Shown here piece by piece: positions 16,829 through 25,290 of a DNA stretch of 64,000 bases. Origin of the DNA: UBA12202 sp002691725 (GTDB lineage Bacteria > Pseudomonadota > Alphaproteobacteria > Puniceispirillales > UBA1172). Both the position numbers and the translations under genes were made by a program. Position 1 is the stretch's first letter. Every line of letters starts with the position of its first letter. The stretch is from assembly GCA_965660675.1 (NCBI GenBank), contig CBFIAU010000003.1, positions 124,001 to 188,000 of the forward strand, written 5' to 3'. The notes under the pieces were generated by a model, which was not told the origin of the DNA, did no database searches, and saw only the letters and a program-made list of their open reading frames with translations.

Positions 16829-18931
16829 TCAAGAATGGCGGTGAATAACGGCATCAGCAATCATCACGCTGGTTGCCGTTATCATTAGCGGATTGATCTC
16901 AATCATATGGATATCATGATGATGCGCCATCAGATCAGTTAACGTCTCAATCACTTGGATAACGGCACTCATATCACCGCCCGCCTTGCCTCGATAGCCA
17001 TGGATCAGTTTTGCCGTGGCTAGCTGATCAAGCGCATCAGCAAGCTGGCTTTTATCACTTGGCATGATCAGCGTTTTTGCATCCTTGATCAGCTCAACCA
17101 GAATACCGCCAGATGCGATAGTCAAGATACAGCCAAATTGTGCGTCTCGGCGCAAGCTAATCATCAGCTCAGCAATGCTATCCGCCACATATTCTTCAAC
17201 CATAATAGCATCTAGCCGAGCATGGGGGGCAAGCTGGGCGCAATTTTTCTGGATATCTTGACATGCCAAGATAACCGCTGGCCAGTCTGTTAGCCCTAAC
17301 TTCACCGCACCAAGTTCTGTTTTATGCGGCATATCAGGGCTAACCGCTTTCGCCACCAAAGGAAAACGGATATCAGCTGGCATCGGGCTGGCCGCTATAT
17401 TCGCTAAATCAGATATCAGTAAAGCGCGCGGGATATCTAACCCGGCTTTTGCCAATAGCGACTTGCTGTCATGTTCATCCAGCATAATGCTACTCGCCGA
17501 TAGGTCATGCCCATCAAGCATCAGCTCAAGCGGCGGTGAGGCTAGCAAATCTGCTCGTGCCTTGGCATATTGTGCAGAGGCACTCATCGCTTTCATACAA
17601 TCACCAATCCCCTGCATAGGGGCAACACCTTCAGCGATAAGCTCATCACGGATCTCTTGATCAAGATTTTCGGCAATCGTGGAACAGACGGCGGCAGGGA
17701 TGCCATAGCGTTTGGTGGCGCGAACAAATGCCATCGCATCATTATAGTAATAGAAACGGCTTTCATCTAATCCGGGGGCCGGATAATCCTGAATGAGAAC
17801 CGCCATATCGGTTTCCGATTTCAACATAATATCAAAAACAGGTTCAGTTTTTTCGGGCATACCCCAGATCGGGGTGGTGTAATCAAGCGGATTTGAAACC
17901 GTTGCTGTATGCGGTAGAAATGGTTTGAGCTCGGACTGCTTCTGGTCACCGGGACGCGGATATTCCAGCCCCAGCTCCTCGCCATAATCGGCAAGCATAG
18001 TTGCGCCGCCACCCGAACAGGTAAAGCCCGTGACCTGACAGCCATTGGGACGGGCGGTAATGGTCAAGTATTTCAATATCTCAAGAAAATCGCCCGGCTC
18101 TTTGGCTCGGATAATGCCTAATCGGTCAAACAAGGCCTGATAGACATCATCTGTACCCGATAGTGATCCGGTATGGCTGACGGTTAGCTCGGCACCAATC
18201 GCCGATGTGCCTGTTTTCAGAACAACGATAGGCTTATCTGCGGCCAGCGCTTTCATGGCGGCGGCGGCAAAGGCGTTGGGGTCTTTCAAGCCCTCAATAT
18301 GGATGCCAATGGCGCGAACTTCGGGGCGGTCAACTAAGCTGTCGATACAGTCTTCTATGCGCATGATCGCCTGATTGCCAATGGACAACATATAGGCTAG
18401 TGGCAGTGACCGCATGCTCATGGTCAGGTCAGATGACAACATACCGCTCTGGGTAATCACCGCCGCGCCATAGCCGGGAAAGCTACCGCCATGGGCAAAT
18501 GGCCATAACGCAACCTTATCAACATAATTGATGAGGCCATAGCAATTTGGCCCAATGACCGCCATATCACCTGCGGCTTTGATGAGCCGGGCTTCTTTTT
18601 TTGCGCCATCATCGCCAATCTCGCCAAATCCGGCGGTATAGATCACCGCACCACCGGCGCCCATGGCATTTAATTTAGCCATGCTATCAATAGCGGCATC
18701 AATCGGCACCGCAATAAAGCAAGCATCAGGGGGTTCAGGCAAATCCTCAACAGCAGCATAACAGCGATGACCGCCAATCGTCTGACGCTTTGGATTGACA
18801 GGCCAGAAAGGCCCCTCATATCCGATCCGCGCACATTCAGTGGCGACAGTCACAGCATCCGAGCCGCCGATCACCGCCACATGGCGCGGCTGAAACAACC
18901 GTTTCAGGTTAGCCTTTTGTTCAGGGGTCAT
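16829..18931 (-). CDS. ADP-forming acyl-CoA synthetase (acetate--CoA ligase family, fused alpha-beta)
   Basis: A 700-residue single-chain NDP-forming acyl-CoA synthetase. Domains in order: CoA-binding Rossmann (HVAVIGGSDAV near residue 15), succinyl-CoA-ligase-like domain with the phospho-histidine loop VSHTGSLSG near 255, and a C-terminal ATP-grasp (about 480-700). Start 18931 overlaps the acyl-CoA dehydrogenase TGA as ATGA; the upstream in-frame ATG at 18997 would overlap that gene by 70 bp. As the third gene after BKACE and an acyl-CoA dehydrogenase, it probably activates gamma-butyrobetaine or a related betaine to its CoA ester. The reaction class is clear, the substrate inferred. Confidence 0.85.
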   Translation of the reverse strand: MTPEQKANLKRLFQPRHVAVIGGSDAVTVATECARIGYEGPFWPVNPKRQTIGGHRCYAAVEDLPEPPDACFIAVPIDAAIDSMAKLNAMGAGGAVIYTAGFGEIGDDGAKKEARLIKAAGDMAVIGPNCYGLINYVDKVALWPFAHGGSFPGYGAAVITQSGMLSSDLTMSMRSLPLAYMLSIGNQAIMRIEDCIDSLVDRPEVRAIGIHIEGLKDPNAFAAAAMKALAADKPIVVLKTGTSAIGAELTVSHTGSLSGTDDVYQALFDRLGIIRAKEPGDFLEILKYLTITARPNGCQVTGFTCSGGGATMLADYGEELGLEYPRPGDQKQSELKPFLPHTATVSNPLDYTTPIWGMPEKTEPVFDIMLKSETDMAVLIQDYPAPGLDESRFYYYNDAMAFVRATKRYGIPAAVCSTIAENLDQEIRDELIAEGVAPMQGIGDCMKAMSASAQYAKARADLLASPPLELMLDGHDLSASSIMLDEHDSKSLLAKAGLDIPRALLISDLANIAASPMPADIRFPLVAKAVSPDMPHKTELGAVKLGLTDWPAVILACQDIQKNCAQLAPHARLDAIMVEEYVADSIAELMISLRRDAQFGCILTIASGGILVELIKDAKTLIMPSDKSQLADALDQLATAKLIHGYRGKAGGDMSAVIQVIETLTDLMAHHHDIHMIEINPLMITATSVMIADAVIHRHS

Positions 18932-20097
18932 GCTCCAAGCGGTCTCAAAATTGACCGTGTTATGATATGCCGCTGAATCTCTGACGTGCCATCCCAAATG
19001 CGTTCTAATCGGGCATCACGCCATAGCCGGTGGATAGGCAGTTCTTCCATCAGCCCCATGCCGCCATAGATTTGAACCGTATGGTCAGCGACGCGGCCAA
19101 GCATTTCAGAACAATATAATTTAACCATTGCTGCATCAGCGTCTGACATAATGCCCTGATTAGCTTTATGGATTGCATCCTTGACCAACAGATTAGCCGC
19201 CCGCATTTCAACAGCCATATCAGCCAGCTTAAATCCGGTGGCTTGGAAGCGGCCAATAGGCTGACCAAATTGTTTGCGGTTAGCCGCCCAGTCACAGGCT
19301 AAATCATACATTCGTTCGGCCTTGCCACAACAAGTGGCACCGACCCATATCCGCCCCATGCCAAGCCATTTTCCAGATAGCTCCAGGCCTTTGCCGACTT
19401 CACCTAAAACATGCGCATCACTCAGCCTGACATCATTAAAATCAAGCTTGAAATTGAGATAGCCGCGATAGCTGACACAATTATAGCCGATATCAATATC
19501 AAACCCCTTCATCCCGACATCGACCAGAAACGCGGTGATCTGCGGCCGCCTGGATGTGCCTGTTTCATCATATCCGGTGGCGGCAAAGACAATGGCGAAA
19601 TCAGGCATGACCGGCCCTGAGACAAAATGTTTTGTGCCATTGAGTATCCAATCTTTACCATCACGTTTCGCAAAGCTCCGCATGGACATGATATCCGATC
19701 CTGCTTCGGGTTCAGATAAGGCAAATAATTCTCTTTTCTCACCACTGACGCAAGGCATCAGATATTGCTCGCGCTGGTCGCCTTCGGTGGCTAGCAGAAT
19801 CTCGGTCGGTCGGGCAATCCATGAATGGAGGGCATGTGTGGTTTTGCCAAACTCTTGTTCAATCATGGCCATTTGCTCATAATCGAGACCGCCGCCACCA
19901 ATCTCAACAGGTAAATTAGCGGCAAATAACCCAACTTCTTTTGACCGTTCTTCAATCTGACGGCCTAGTTCAATCGGAACCGCGCCATCACGATCAACTT
20001 GATCTTCGTAGGGAAAGATTTCCTCCTCCATGAAGCGGCGAACGCTTTCGGTCAAAAGTTCGTTCTCATGGCTTCCTTGATTATATTGATCTGGCAT
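18928..20097 (-). CDS. Acyl-CoA dehydrogenase
   Basis: A 389-residue FAD acyl-CoA dehydrogenase. The FAD/substrate loop ALSEPEAGSD is near residue 125 and the C-terminal YGGMGLMEELPIHRLWRDAR lies near 340. Start 20097 has GGAGGG just upstream and is preferred over the ATG at 20112, which overlaps the BKACE stop. The usual catalytic Glu of the C-terminal motif (EGTSEIQR in many members) is Asp here (WDGTSEIQR), seen also in some homologues. Context with carnitine genes suggests oxidation of gamma-butyrobetainyl-CoA to crotonobetainyl-CoA, with electrons passed to ETF. That role is inference. Confidence 0.88.
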   Translation of the reverse strand: MPDQYNQGSHENELLTESVRRFMEEEIFPYEDQVDRDGAVPIELGRQIEERSKEVGLFAANLPVEIGGGGLDYEQMAMIEQEFGKTTHALHSWIARPTEILLATEGDQREQYLMPCVSGEKRELFALSEPEAGSDIMSMRSFAKRDGKDWILNGTKHFVSGPVMPDFAIVFAATGYDETGTSRRPQITAFLVDVGMKGFDIDIGYNCVSYRGYLNFKLDFNDVRLSDAHVLGEVGKGLELSGKWLGMGRIWVGATCCGKAERMYDLACDWAANRKQFGQPIGRFQATGFKLADMAVEMRAANLLVKDAIHKANQGIMSDADAAMVKLYCSEMLGRVADHTVQIYGGMGLMEELPIHRLWRDARLERIWDGTSEIQRHIITRSILRPLGA

Positions 20098-20108
20098 TAA
20101 ACCCTCCA

Positions 20109-20996
20109 TCAAGATTGTTTTTTAAGTCCAAGTTTTTGTCTGGCTTCTTCGGCTGTAAGAACACGCGCTCCCATGCGTTCAATAATTTCACGGGCACGCT
20201 CAACCAGCTGAGCATTTGTCGCCAGCACGCCTCTTTCCAAATAGATATTATCCTCAAGCCCAACCCGAACATTGCCGCCCATAGCAACCGCAGCGGCAGC
20301 CATCGGCATCTGCATTCGCGATATCCCAAAAGAAGCCCATGAAGCATTGGCAGGAAGCTCATCTTTCATGACTTTCATCGTGTCAACGGATTGATCAGCG
20401 CCCCACGGAATCCCCATGCAAATTTGGAACATTGGCGGCTCATCAATCAGCCCTTCGGCAATCATCTGTTTAGCAAACCGGATGTGACCTAGCTCAAACA
20501 CTTCAAGTTCAGGCTTGACGCCTAATTCCTGCACCATTGCTGCCATCTTGCGCAAATAGGCAGGCGTGGAAATATAAATCTCATTGCCATTACCAAAGTT
20601 CATGGTGCCGCAATCAAGACTACAAATCTCTGGCTTGAGAGCGGTCACATGAGCCAGCCGTTCTTCGGCGGCGATCATGTCGGTTCCAGGGCCAGGCATA
20701 GCAGGATTGGCGTCATCCGGAACCCAATCACCACCCATACCAGCGGTTAGGTTAATCACAACATCAGTATCACTAGACCGCACTTTATCAACAACCTGAC
20801 GGAAAAGCTCAACATCTCGTGAGCCTTTGCCAGTTGCTGGATCACGAACATGGATATGTGCTGCTGTTGCCCCAGCCTTTGCCGCCTCGATTGAGGCATT
20901 GGCAATTTCATCCGGCGTCACCGGAACATGCTCGCTTCTGCCTGTTGTATCACCTGCCCCTGTAACAGCGCAGGTTAAGATAACATCCATATTCAT
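20109..20996 (-). CDS. Beta-keto acid cleavage enzyme (BKACE, DUF849), probably for 3-dehydrocarnitine
   Basis: A 295-residue BKACE enzyme, which condenses a beta-keto acid with acetyl-CoA and releases acetoacetate and a new acyl-CoA. The metal-binding HIHVRD motif near residue 47 and the C-terminal VGLEDNIYL are diagnostic. Start 20996 has AGGGAGA six bases upstream; the in-frame ATG at 21056 is unlikely. A carnitine dehydrogenase and a GlxA/CdhR-like regulator nearby point to the dehydrocarnitine subgroup, which yields betainyl-CoA and acetoacetate. It heads the operon with the acyl-CoA dehydrogenase and synthetase. Confidence 0.87.
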   Translation of the reverse strand: MNMDVILTCAVTGAGDTTGRSEHVPVTPDEIANASIEAAKAGATAAHIHVRDPATGKGSRDVELFRQVVDKVRSSDTDVVINLTAGMGGDWVPDDANPAMPGPGTDMIAAEERLAHVTALKPEICSLDCGTMNFGNGNEIYISTPAYLRKMAAMVQELGVKPELEVFELGHIRFAKQMIAEGLIDEPPMFQICMGIPWGADQSVDTMKVMKDELPANASWASFGISRMQMPMAAAAVAMGGNVRVGLEDNIYLERGVLATNAQLVERAREIIERMGARVLTAEEARQKLGLKKQS

Positions 20997-21110
20997 GGCT
21001 AATCTCCCTCTATGTTCACATCTATATTTTGCATGATGCAGGCTTGCAGTTATCAATTTTTCGCCATAATATTTTCTTTTTCGATAGTTTTATGATCATG
21101 AGCATATCTT

Positions 21111-22151
21111 ATGTCTGAACACCCATTGTCTCAAGCCGTTGATGAAAAGCTGATTTGCGTAGTCCTACCTCGGTTTAATATGAACAGCCTGACGACGCTG
21201 ATTGAACCTTTGCGGATTGCCAATTATATCTCTGACAAGCCGCTTTATGAATGGCAATTTCTAAGCCCCGGCGGTGGTAACATAACCGCCAGTAATGGCA
21301 TGACCGTGGAATGTGATGATTTGAGGGATATCCCGCATACGGCAACCATTATCCTGTTTGGCAGTTGGGGGGCAGAACGCAACACTGATCATCATCTGAT
21401 CAGCTGGCTTCGGCAATCGGCGCGCCATGGCATCCGGCTGATAGGGGTGGAAACGGGTGCTTATATTCTGGCACGCGCTGGGCTGCTCTATGGCAAGCAA
21501 GCCACAACTCATTGGTCACTTTACCCCGGGTTTTCTGAAACCTTTGCCGATATTGAGCCGTCAGAACAGCTTTACACCATGGATAAGCAGATCATGACAT
21601 GCGCTGGCGGCACGGCGACTGCTGATCTGATGCTTCATCTCATGCAAGACCAGCATAGCCCTGATCTGGCGAGCGAGGTTTCAAGCCAGATGTTGCATCA
21701 AAGCATCCGTGCGCCAGAAACCTTACAGCGGCCGATTGTTAATACGGGATCAGGCCATGTTAACCCCATTATCCTTGAGGTTACACGGTTTCTTGAACGC
21801 CATATCGAGGATCATATCCCGATCCCTGATCTGTGTCGGCGAACAGGTGTGCCGCAACGAAAATTGGAACGGCTATTTCGCCGTGATTTGGGATGTACAA
21901 TTGTTCAGTTTTATCGCCAGCTAAAATTGCAATATGCGCGCACTTTACTAGTCAGCACGAATATGAATATTCGCGAAATATCGGTTGCCTGTGGATTTAA
22001 TTCGATGTCTTATTTCTCGCATTGCTTCAGCAAGACATTTGGCCGCAAGCCAAGTCTTTATCGGATGTCATGGCCAGATGATCAGCCTGAACCGATCTGG
22101 CATGGCACGATGTATAGCTTTATCAAGAAACCCCAAAAAGATATCGCCTAA
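21111..22151 (+). CDS. GlxA-family AraC-type regulator (CdhR-like)
   Basis: A 346-residue regulator with an N-terminal DJ-1/PfpI-like amidotransferase fold (about 12-190; GVETGAYILARAGLL near 110 resembles the elbow of that fold without the nucleophile Cys) and a C-terminal AraC DNA-binding domain (about 225-325; PQRKLERLFRRDLG and ISVACGFNSMSYFSHCF). Proteins of this type control carnitine (CdhR), glycine betaine (GbdR) and related genes in Pseudomonas. It is divergent from the BKACE operon and convergent with the carnitine dehydrogenase gene, so it most likely activates one or both carnitine transcripts in response to carnitine or a betaine. Confidence 0.85.
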   Translation: MSEHPLSQAVDEKLICVVLPRFNMNSLTTLIEPLRIANYISDKPLYEWQFLSPGGGNITASNGMTVECDDLRDIPHTATIILFGSWGAERNTDHHLISWLRQSARHGIRLIGVETGAYILARAGLLYGKQATTHWSLYPGFSETFADIEPSEQLYTMDKQIMTCAGGTATADLMLHLMQDQHSPDLASEVSSQMLHQSIRAPETLQRPIVNTGSGHVNPIILEVTRFLERHIEDHIPIPDLCRRTGVPQRKLERLFRRDLGCTIVQFYRQLKLQYARTLLVSTNMNIREISVACGFNSMSYFSHCFSKTFGRKPSLYRMSWPDDQPEPIWHGTMYSFIKKPQKDIA

Positions 22152-22160
22152 AAAGGGGTG

Positions 22161-23102
22161 TTAGAGCGGGTCATTGGCGGCTTTCAGAATGGCAACAATG
22201 CGCCGATCACGATCAGCCGCCATATCTTCAAAATGTTTACCCGCCGCCATAGCATTACAGCCATCAACCATGGCATTGCGTAACTCAGGCGTCAATTCAG
22301 GCGCCTCCAGACGTGTCCATGGCAGCTTCAAGGCAGGGCCAAACTGATCTAAATTAGTCGCCATACCGCCAGCCCCGCAAGCAACATGAAAGGCCATACA
22401 CTGCCCTTGAACGGCCATCCGTGGAGCAGGGCCAAAACGTAAGGCGCGGTCAATATCTTCGGGTGATGCCTCACCATTGGCAACCATATGCAAGGCTTCG
22501 CGCCACAGCGCTTCTTGCAGGCGCGTTGCAATAAATCCGGGAATCTCTTTTTTCAGGCGAATCGGTTCTTTGCCAGCATCCGCGTAAAATGCCATCACCC
22601 AATCAAGCGCCTCATCAGCGGTTTTATCGCCGCCAATAACCTCAACAAGTGGCAATAGATAGGGCGGATTAAAGGGGTGGCCGACAACACAGCGGTCAGG
22701 GGTGCTGGATTTGAGCTGAATATCGGTCATTGGCAGACCTGATGTGCTTGATGCGATAACAACCTCAGGCGCTGTGATGCGGCCAAGGGTTTCATAAAGG
22801 TCTTGCTTGATCGGTAATCGTTCGGGCGCACTTTCTTGAATAAAATCGGCGTCTTTCACAGCGGCTGATAAATCATCGGTAATGACTAGCCGATCCAGAC
22901 TTGCCCCTGCTGCCAAGCCTAGATCAATCAGGCATGGCCATGCGGTATTGACCACCGACATAAATGTGGCTTCCTCGTCCTTATGATGCAAATAGGCAGT
23001 CACGTCATAGCCGCGTGCCAGAAAATGTGCTGCCCATCCAGCCCCGATAGGGCCAGCGCCAATACTCGTAACATGTTTGACCTGATCACTGGCTATACGC
23101 AT
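22161..23102 (-). CDS. L-carnitine dehydrogenase-like 3-hydroxyacyl dehydrogenase
   Basis: A 313-residue NAD-dependent dehydrogenase of the 3-hydroxyacyl-CoA dehydrogenase superfamily. The Rossmann motif IGAGPIGAGWAA is near residue 15, the active-site His lies in VVGHPFNPPYLLPLVEV near 140, and the catalytic Asn/Glu region follows. L-carnitine dehydrogenases share this length and the HPFNPP.LLPLVE motif. It oxidises carnitine to 3-dehydrocarnitine, the expected substrate of the BKACE at 20109. It is the last gene of the glxBCD-glnT operon, 2 bp behind the hydratase gene. It lacks the extra thioesterase domain of some carnitine dehydrogenase fusions. Confidence 0.85.
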   Translation of the reverse strand: MRIASDQVKHVTSIGAGPIGAGWAAHFLARGYDVTAYLHHKDEEATFMSVVNTAWPCLIDLGLAAGASLDRLVITDDLSAAVKDADFIQESAPERLPIKQDLYETLGRITAPEVVIASSTSGLPMTDIQLKSSTPDRCVVGHPFNPPYLLPLVEVIGGDKTADEALDWVMAFYADAGKEPIRLKKEIPGFIATRLQEALWREALHMVANGEASPEDIDRALRFGPAPRMAVQGQCMAFHVACGAGGMATNLDQFGPALKLPWTRLEAPELTPELRNAMVDGCNAMAAGKHFEDMAADRDRRIVAILKAANDPL

Positions 23103-23104
23103 GA

Positions 23105-23908
23105 TTATTTTCCTTTGAAAACAGGATCTCTTTTTTCAACAAAAGCCTTGATCCCCTCGGCCGCGTCTTCGGATGTTAGCATCGATCGGTATGTTGGCAG
23201 ATCATCCTCACGCATCGCTGAAAATGATTTCTGCATTGGCTGACACTCAATATGGCGTAAGACTTCTTTGACAGATTGCATAGCTAGTGGTGCGGCCCAT
23301 GCCAGACGTTCTGCCCAATCCATAGCTTCGGTCATCAGCTCAGCATGCGGAACAACTTTATTGATAAGGCCATAATGCGCGGCTTCATCAGCTTTCATAC
23401 GGCGACCAAGCAGCAACATTTCCATCGCAATATTATAAGGAATACGTCGTGGCAGACGTTGGATAGCACCAGCATCAGGAATAATCCCCAATGGCATTTC
23501 AGGCAGAGCAAACTCAACATGCTCACTGGCAATCAACAGATCACAGGCAAGCGCAATTTCAAAACCGCCGCCAATGACTAATCCGTTTAATGCCCCGATG
23601 ACAGGCTTATTGAGTGACCAGTTTTCGGTTAATCCGGCAAAGCCGCCATCTCCATAATCGCCATCATTCCACCATTCATCAAGCTTCGCATCGCCGCTAT
23701 TCAGCGACTTCAAATCCCAGCCTGCGGAAAATATGCGGTCGCCTTCTGCGGTGATGATGCCAACGCGCAAATCATGTTCATCACGCAATCGGGCAAAGGC
23801 AGCACCTAGCGCACGGCTCATCTCATGATCAATGGCATTAACCTTTGGTTTATTCAAGGTCACGACCAGAACATGGCCGTGGGTTTCAACGCGGACGCTA
23901 TCTGACAT
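23105..23908 (-). CDS. Enoyl-CoA hydratase family protein (crotonobetainyl-CoA hydratase/CaiD-like)
   Basis: A 267-residue crotonase-fold enzyme. Oxyanion-hole residues are in IFSAGWDLKSL near residue 62 and NGLVIGGGFEIALACD near 108; the acidic residue region is LPEMPLGIIPDAG near 135. It looks most like CaiD, which interconverts crotonobetainyl-CoA and carnityl-CoA. Located directly before the carnitine dehydrogenase (2 bp) and after glnT (12 bp). It would bridge the acyl-CoA dehydrogenase product to carnitine. General beta-oxidation hydratase function cannot be excluded. Confidence 0.82.
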   Translation of the reverse strand: MSDSVRVETHGHVLVVTLNKPKVNAIDHEMSRALGAAFARLRDEHDLRVGIITAEGDRIFSAGWDLKSLNSGDAKLDEWWNDGDYGDGGFAGLTENWSLNKPVIGALNGLVIGGGFEIALACDLLIASEHVEFALPEMPLGIIPDAGAIQRLPRRIPYNIAMEMLLLGRRMKADEAAHYGLINKVVPHAELMTEAMDWAERLAWAAPLAMQSVKEVLRHIECQPMQKSFSAMREDDLPTYRSMLTSEDAAEGIKAFVEKRDPVFKGK

Positions 23909-23920
23909 GGTTTCATCCTT

Positions 23921-25228
23921 TTAGATATCTAGAGTATTGTCTTTTTCCCACTGGCTGAAATGTGATGCATAGGCATTCCATTCCTGATGCTTGAGCTTGA
24001 GATAGGCGGCGGCAAAATCATCGCCAATAGCCGATTTAAGCCCCTTGTCACGATCCAATGCCCGCAACGCATCCAACAGATTAAGCGGCAATTTAGGCGC
24101 GCCGCGAACCTTATATCCTTCGGCATACATATCAATATCGTAACGCTTGCCGGGATCAGCTTTATGAGCCAGCCCATCCAGACCTGCCGCCATAATAACG
24201 GCCTGCAACAGATAGGGATTAGCGGCACCATCAGGTAGCCGTAATTCAAATCGGCCAGGCCCCGGAACGCGCACCATATGAGTGCGGTTATTGCCTGTCC
24301 ATGTCACGGTATTAGGCGCCCATGTTGCCCCTGATGTGGTGCGCGGGGCATTAATCCGCTTATAGCTGTTAACCGTTGGATTGGTAATTGCCGCCATAGC
24401 CGTAGCATGGCGCATAATACCGCCGAGGAAATGACGGCCATCTTGGGATAAGCCAAGCTCCATCGCATCATCGGCAAACATATTCCTGGCGCCAGATTTA
24501 TCCCAGACAGAGACATGAACATGACAGCCATTACCCGTTAGGCCTTCGATAGGTTTAGGCATGAAAGTCGCCCGATAGCCATGTTTTTCGGCGACCGATT
24601 TTGTCATAAACTTGAAAAAGGAATGTTTGTCTGCGGTGCGTAAGACGTCATCAAACTGCCAGTTCATTTCAAATTGGCCATTGGCATCTTCGTGGTCATT
24701 CTGATAGGGCATCCAGCCCAGCTCAAGCATATAATCACATATCTCAGCAATCACATCATAGCGGCGCATAACCGCCTGCTGATCATAGCATGGCTTCTCG
24801 GCTGTATCGAAATGATCGGAAATCTGATCACCTGCGGGCGTCAGCAGAAAAAACTCCGCCTCAACACCTGACTTGATGTAATAGCCTTGGGCTTCGGCAC
24901 GATCAATCATGGCTTTTAAGACATTACGCGGGGCTTGCATGACGGTTTCATCTTCCATGACGCAATCGGCGGCTACCCACGCGACGTCTTTTTTCCATGG
25001 CAGCTGGATCACCGATGACGCATCAGGGATGGCCAGCATATCAGCATGGGCAGGGGTTAAATCCAGCCATGATGCAAATCCGGCAAATCCAGCACCATCG
25101 GTCTGCATATCAGCAATAGCTTGGGTTGGGACAAGCTTGGCGCGTTGATATCCAAACAAGTCTGTATAGGATATCATAAAATATTTAATACCGTTTTTCT
25201 TTCCATATTCTGCTAGATCAATAGCCAT
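23921..25228 (-). CDS. GlnT/GmaS-type glutamine synthetase (probable gamma-glutamylmethylamide synthetase)
   Basis: A 435-residue type III/GlnT-family ligase. Catalytic-domain motifs visible are GVEAEFFLL near residue 120, NDHEDANGQFEMNW near 185, TGNGCHVHVS near 230 and PGRFELRLPDGAANPYL near 328. Such enzymes make glutamine or gamma-glutamylmethylamide (GmaS) from glutamate, ATP and ammonia or methylamine. Because it directly follows glxB, glxC and glxD (N-methylglutamate synthase subunits), GmaS activity is the better guess, but GlnT and GmaS cannot be separated by eye. Genes for N-methylglutamate dehydrogenase (sarcosine-oxidase-like subunits) are not in the window. Confidence 0.85.
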   Translation of the reverse strand: MAIDLAEYGKKNGIKYFMISYTDLFGYQRAKLVPTQAIADMQTDGAGFAGFASWLDLTPAHADMLAIPDASSVIQLPWKKDVAWVAADCVMEDETVMQAPRNVLKAMIDRAEAQGYYIKSGVEAEFFLLTPAGDQISDHFDTAEKPCYDQQAVMRRYDVIAEICDYMLELGWMPYQNDHEDANGQFEMNWQFDDVLRTADKHSFFKFMTKSVAEKHGYRATFMPKPIEGLTGNGCHVHVSVWDKSGARNMFADDAMELGLSQDGRHFLGGIMRHATAMAAITNPTVNSYKRINAPRTTSGATWAPNTVTWTGNNRTHMVRVPGPGRFELRLPDGAANPYLLQAVIMAAGLDGLAHKADPGKRYDIDMYAEGYKVRGAPKLPLNLLDALRALDRDKGLKSAIGDDFAAAYLKLKHQEWNAYASHFSQWEKDNTLDI

Positions 25229-25253
25229 CAGTTTTCTCCCCTCAGTCGATAGT

Positions 25254-25290
25254 CTTATATGCTCCTAATTTTATATGCCCCTAATCTTAT
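25254..25290. repeat. 16-bp tandem repeat at the glxD stop codon
   Basis: Two and a half units of about 16 bp ((C/T)TTATATGC(T/C)CCTAAT) end on the stop codon of the FMN glutamate-synthase-like gene (minus strand stop at 25287-25289) and fill the gap to glnT. Confidence 0.8.
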
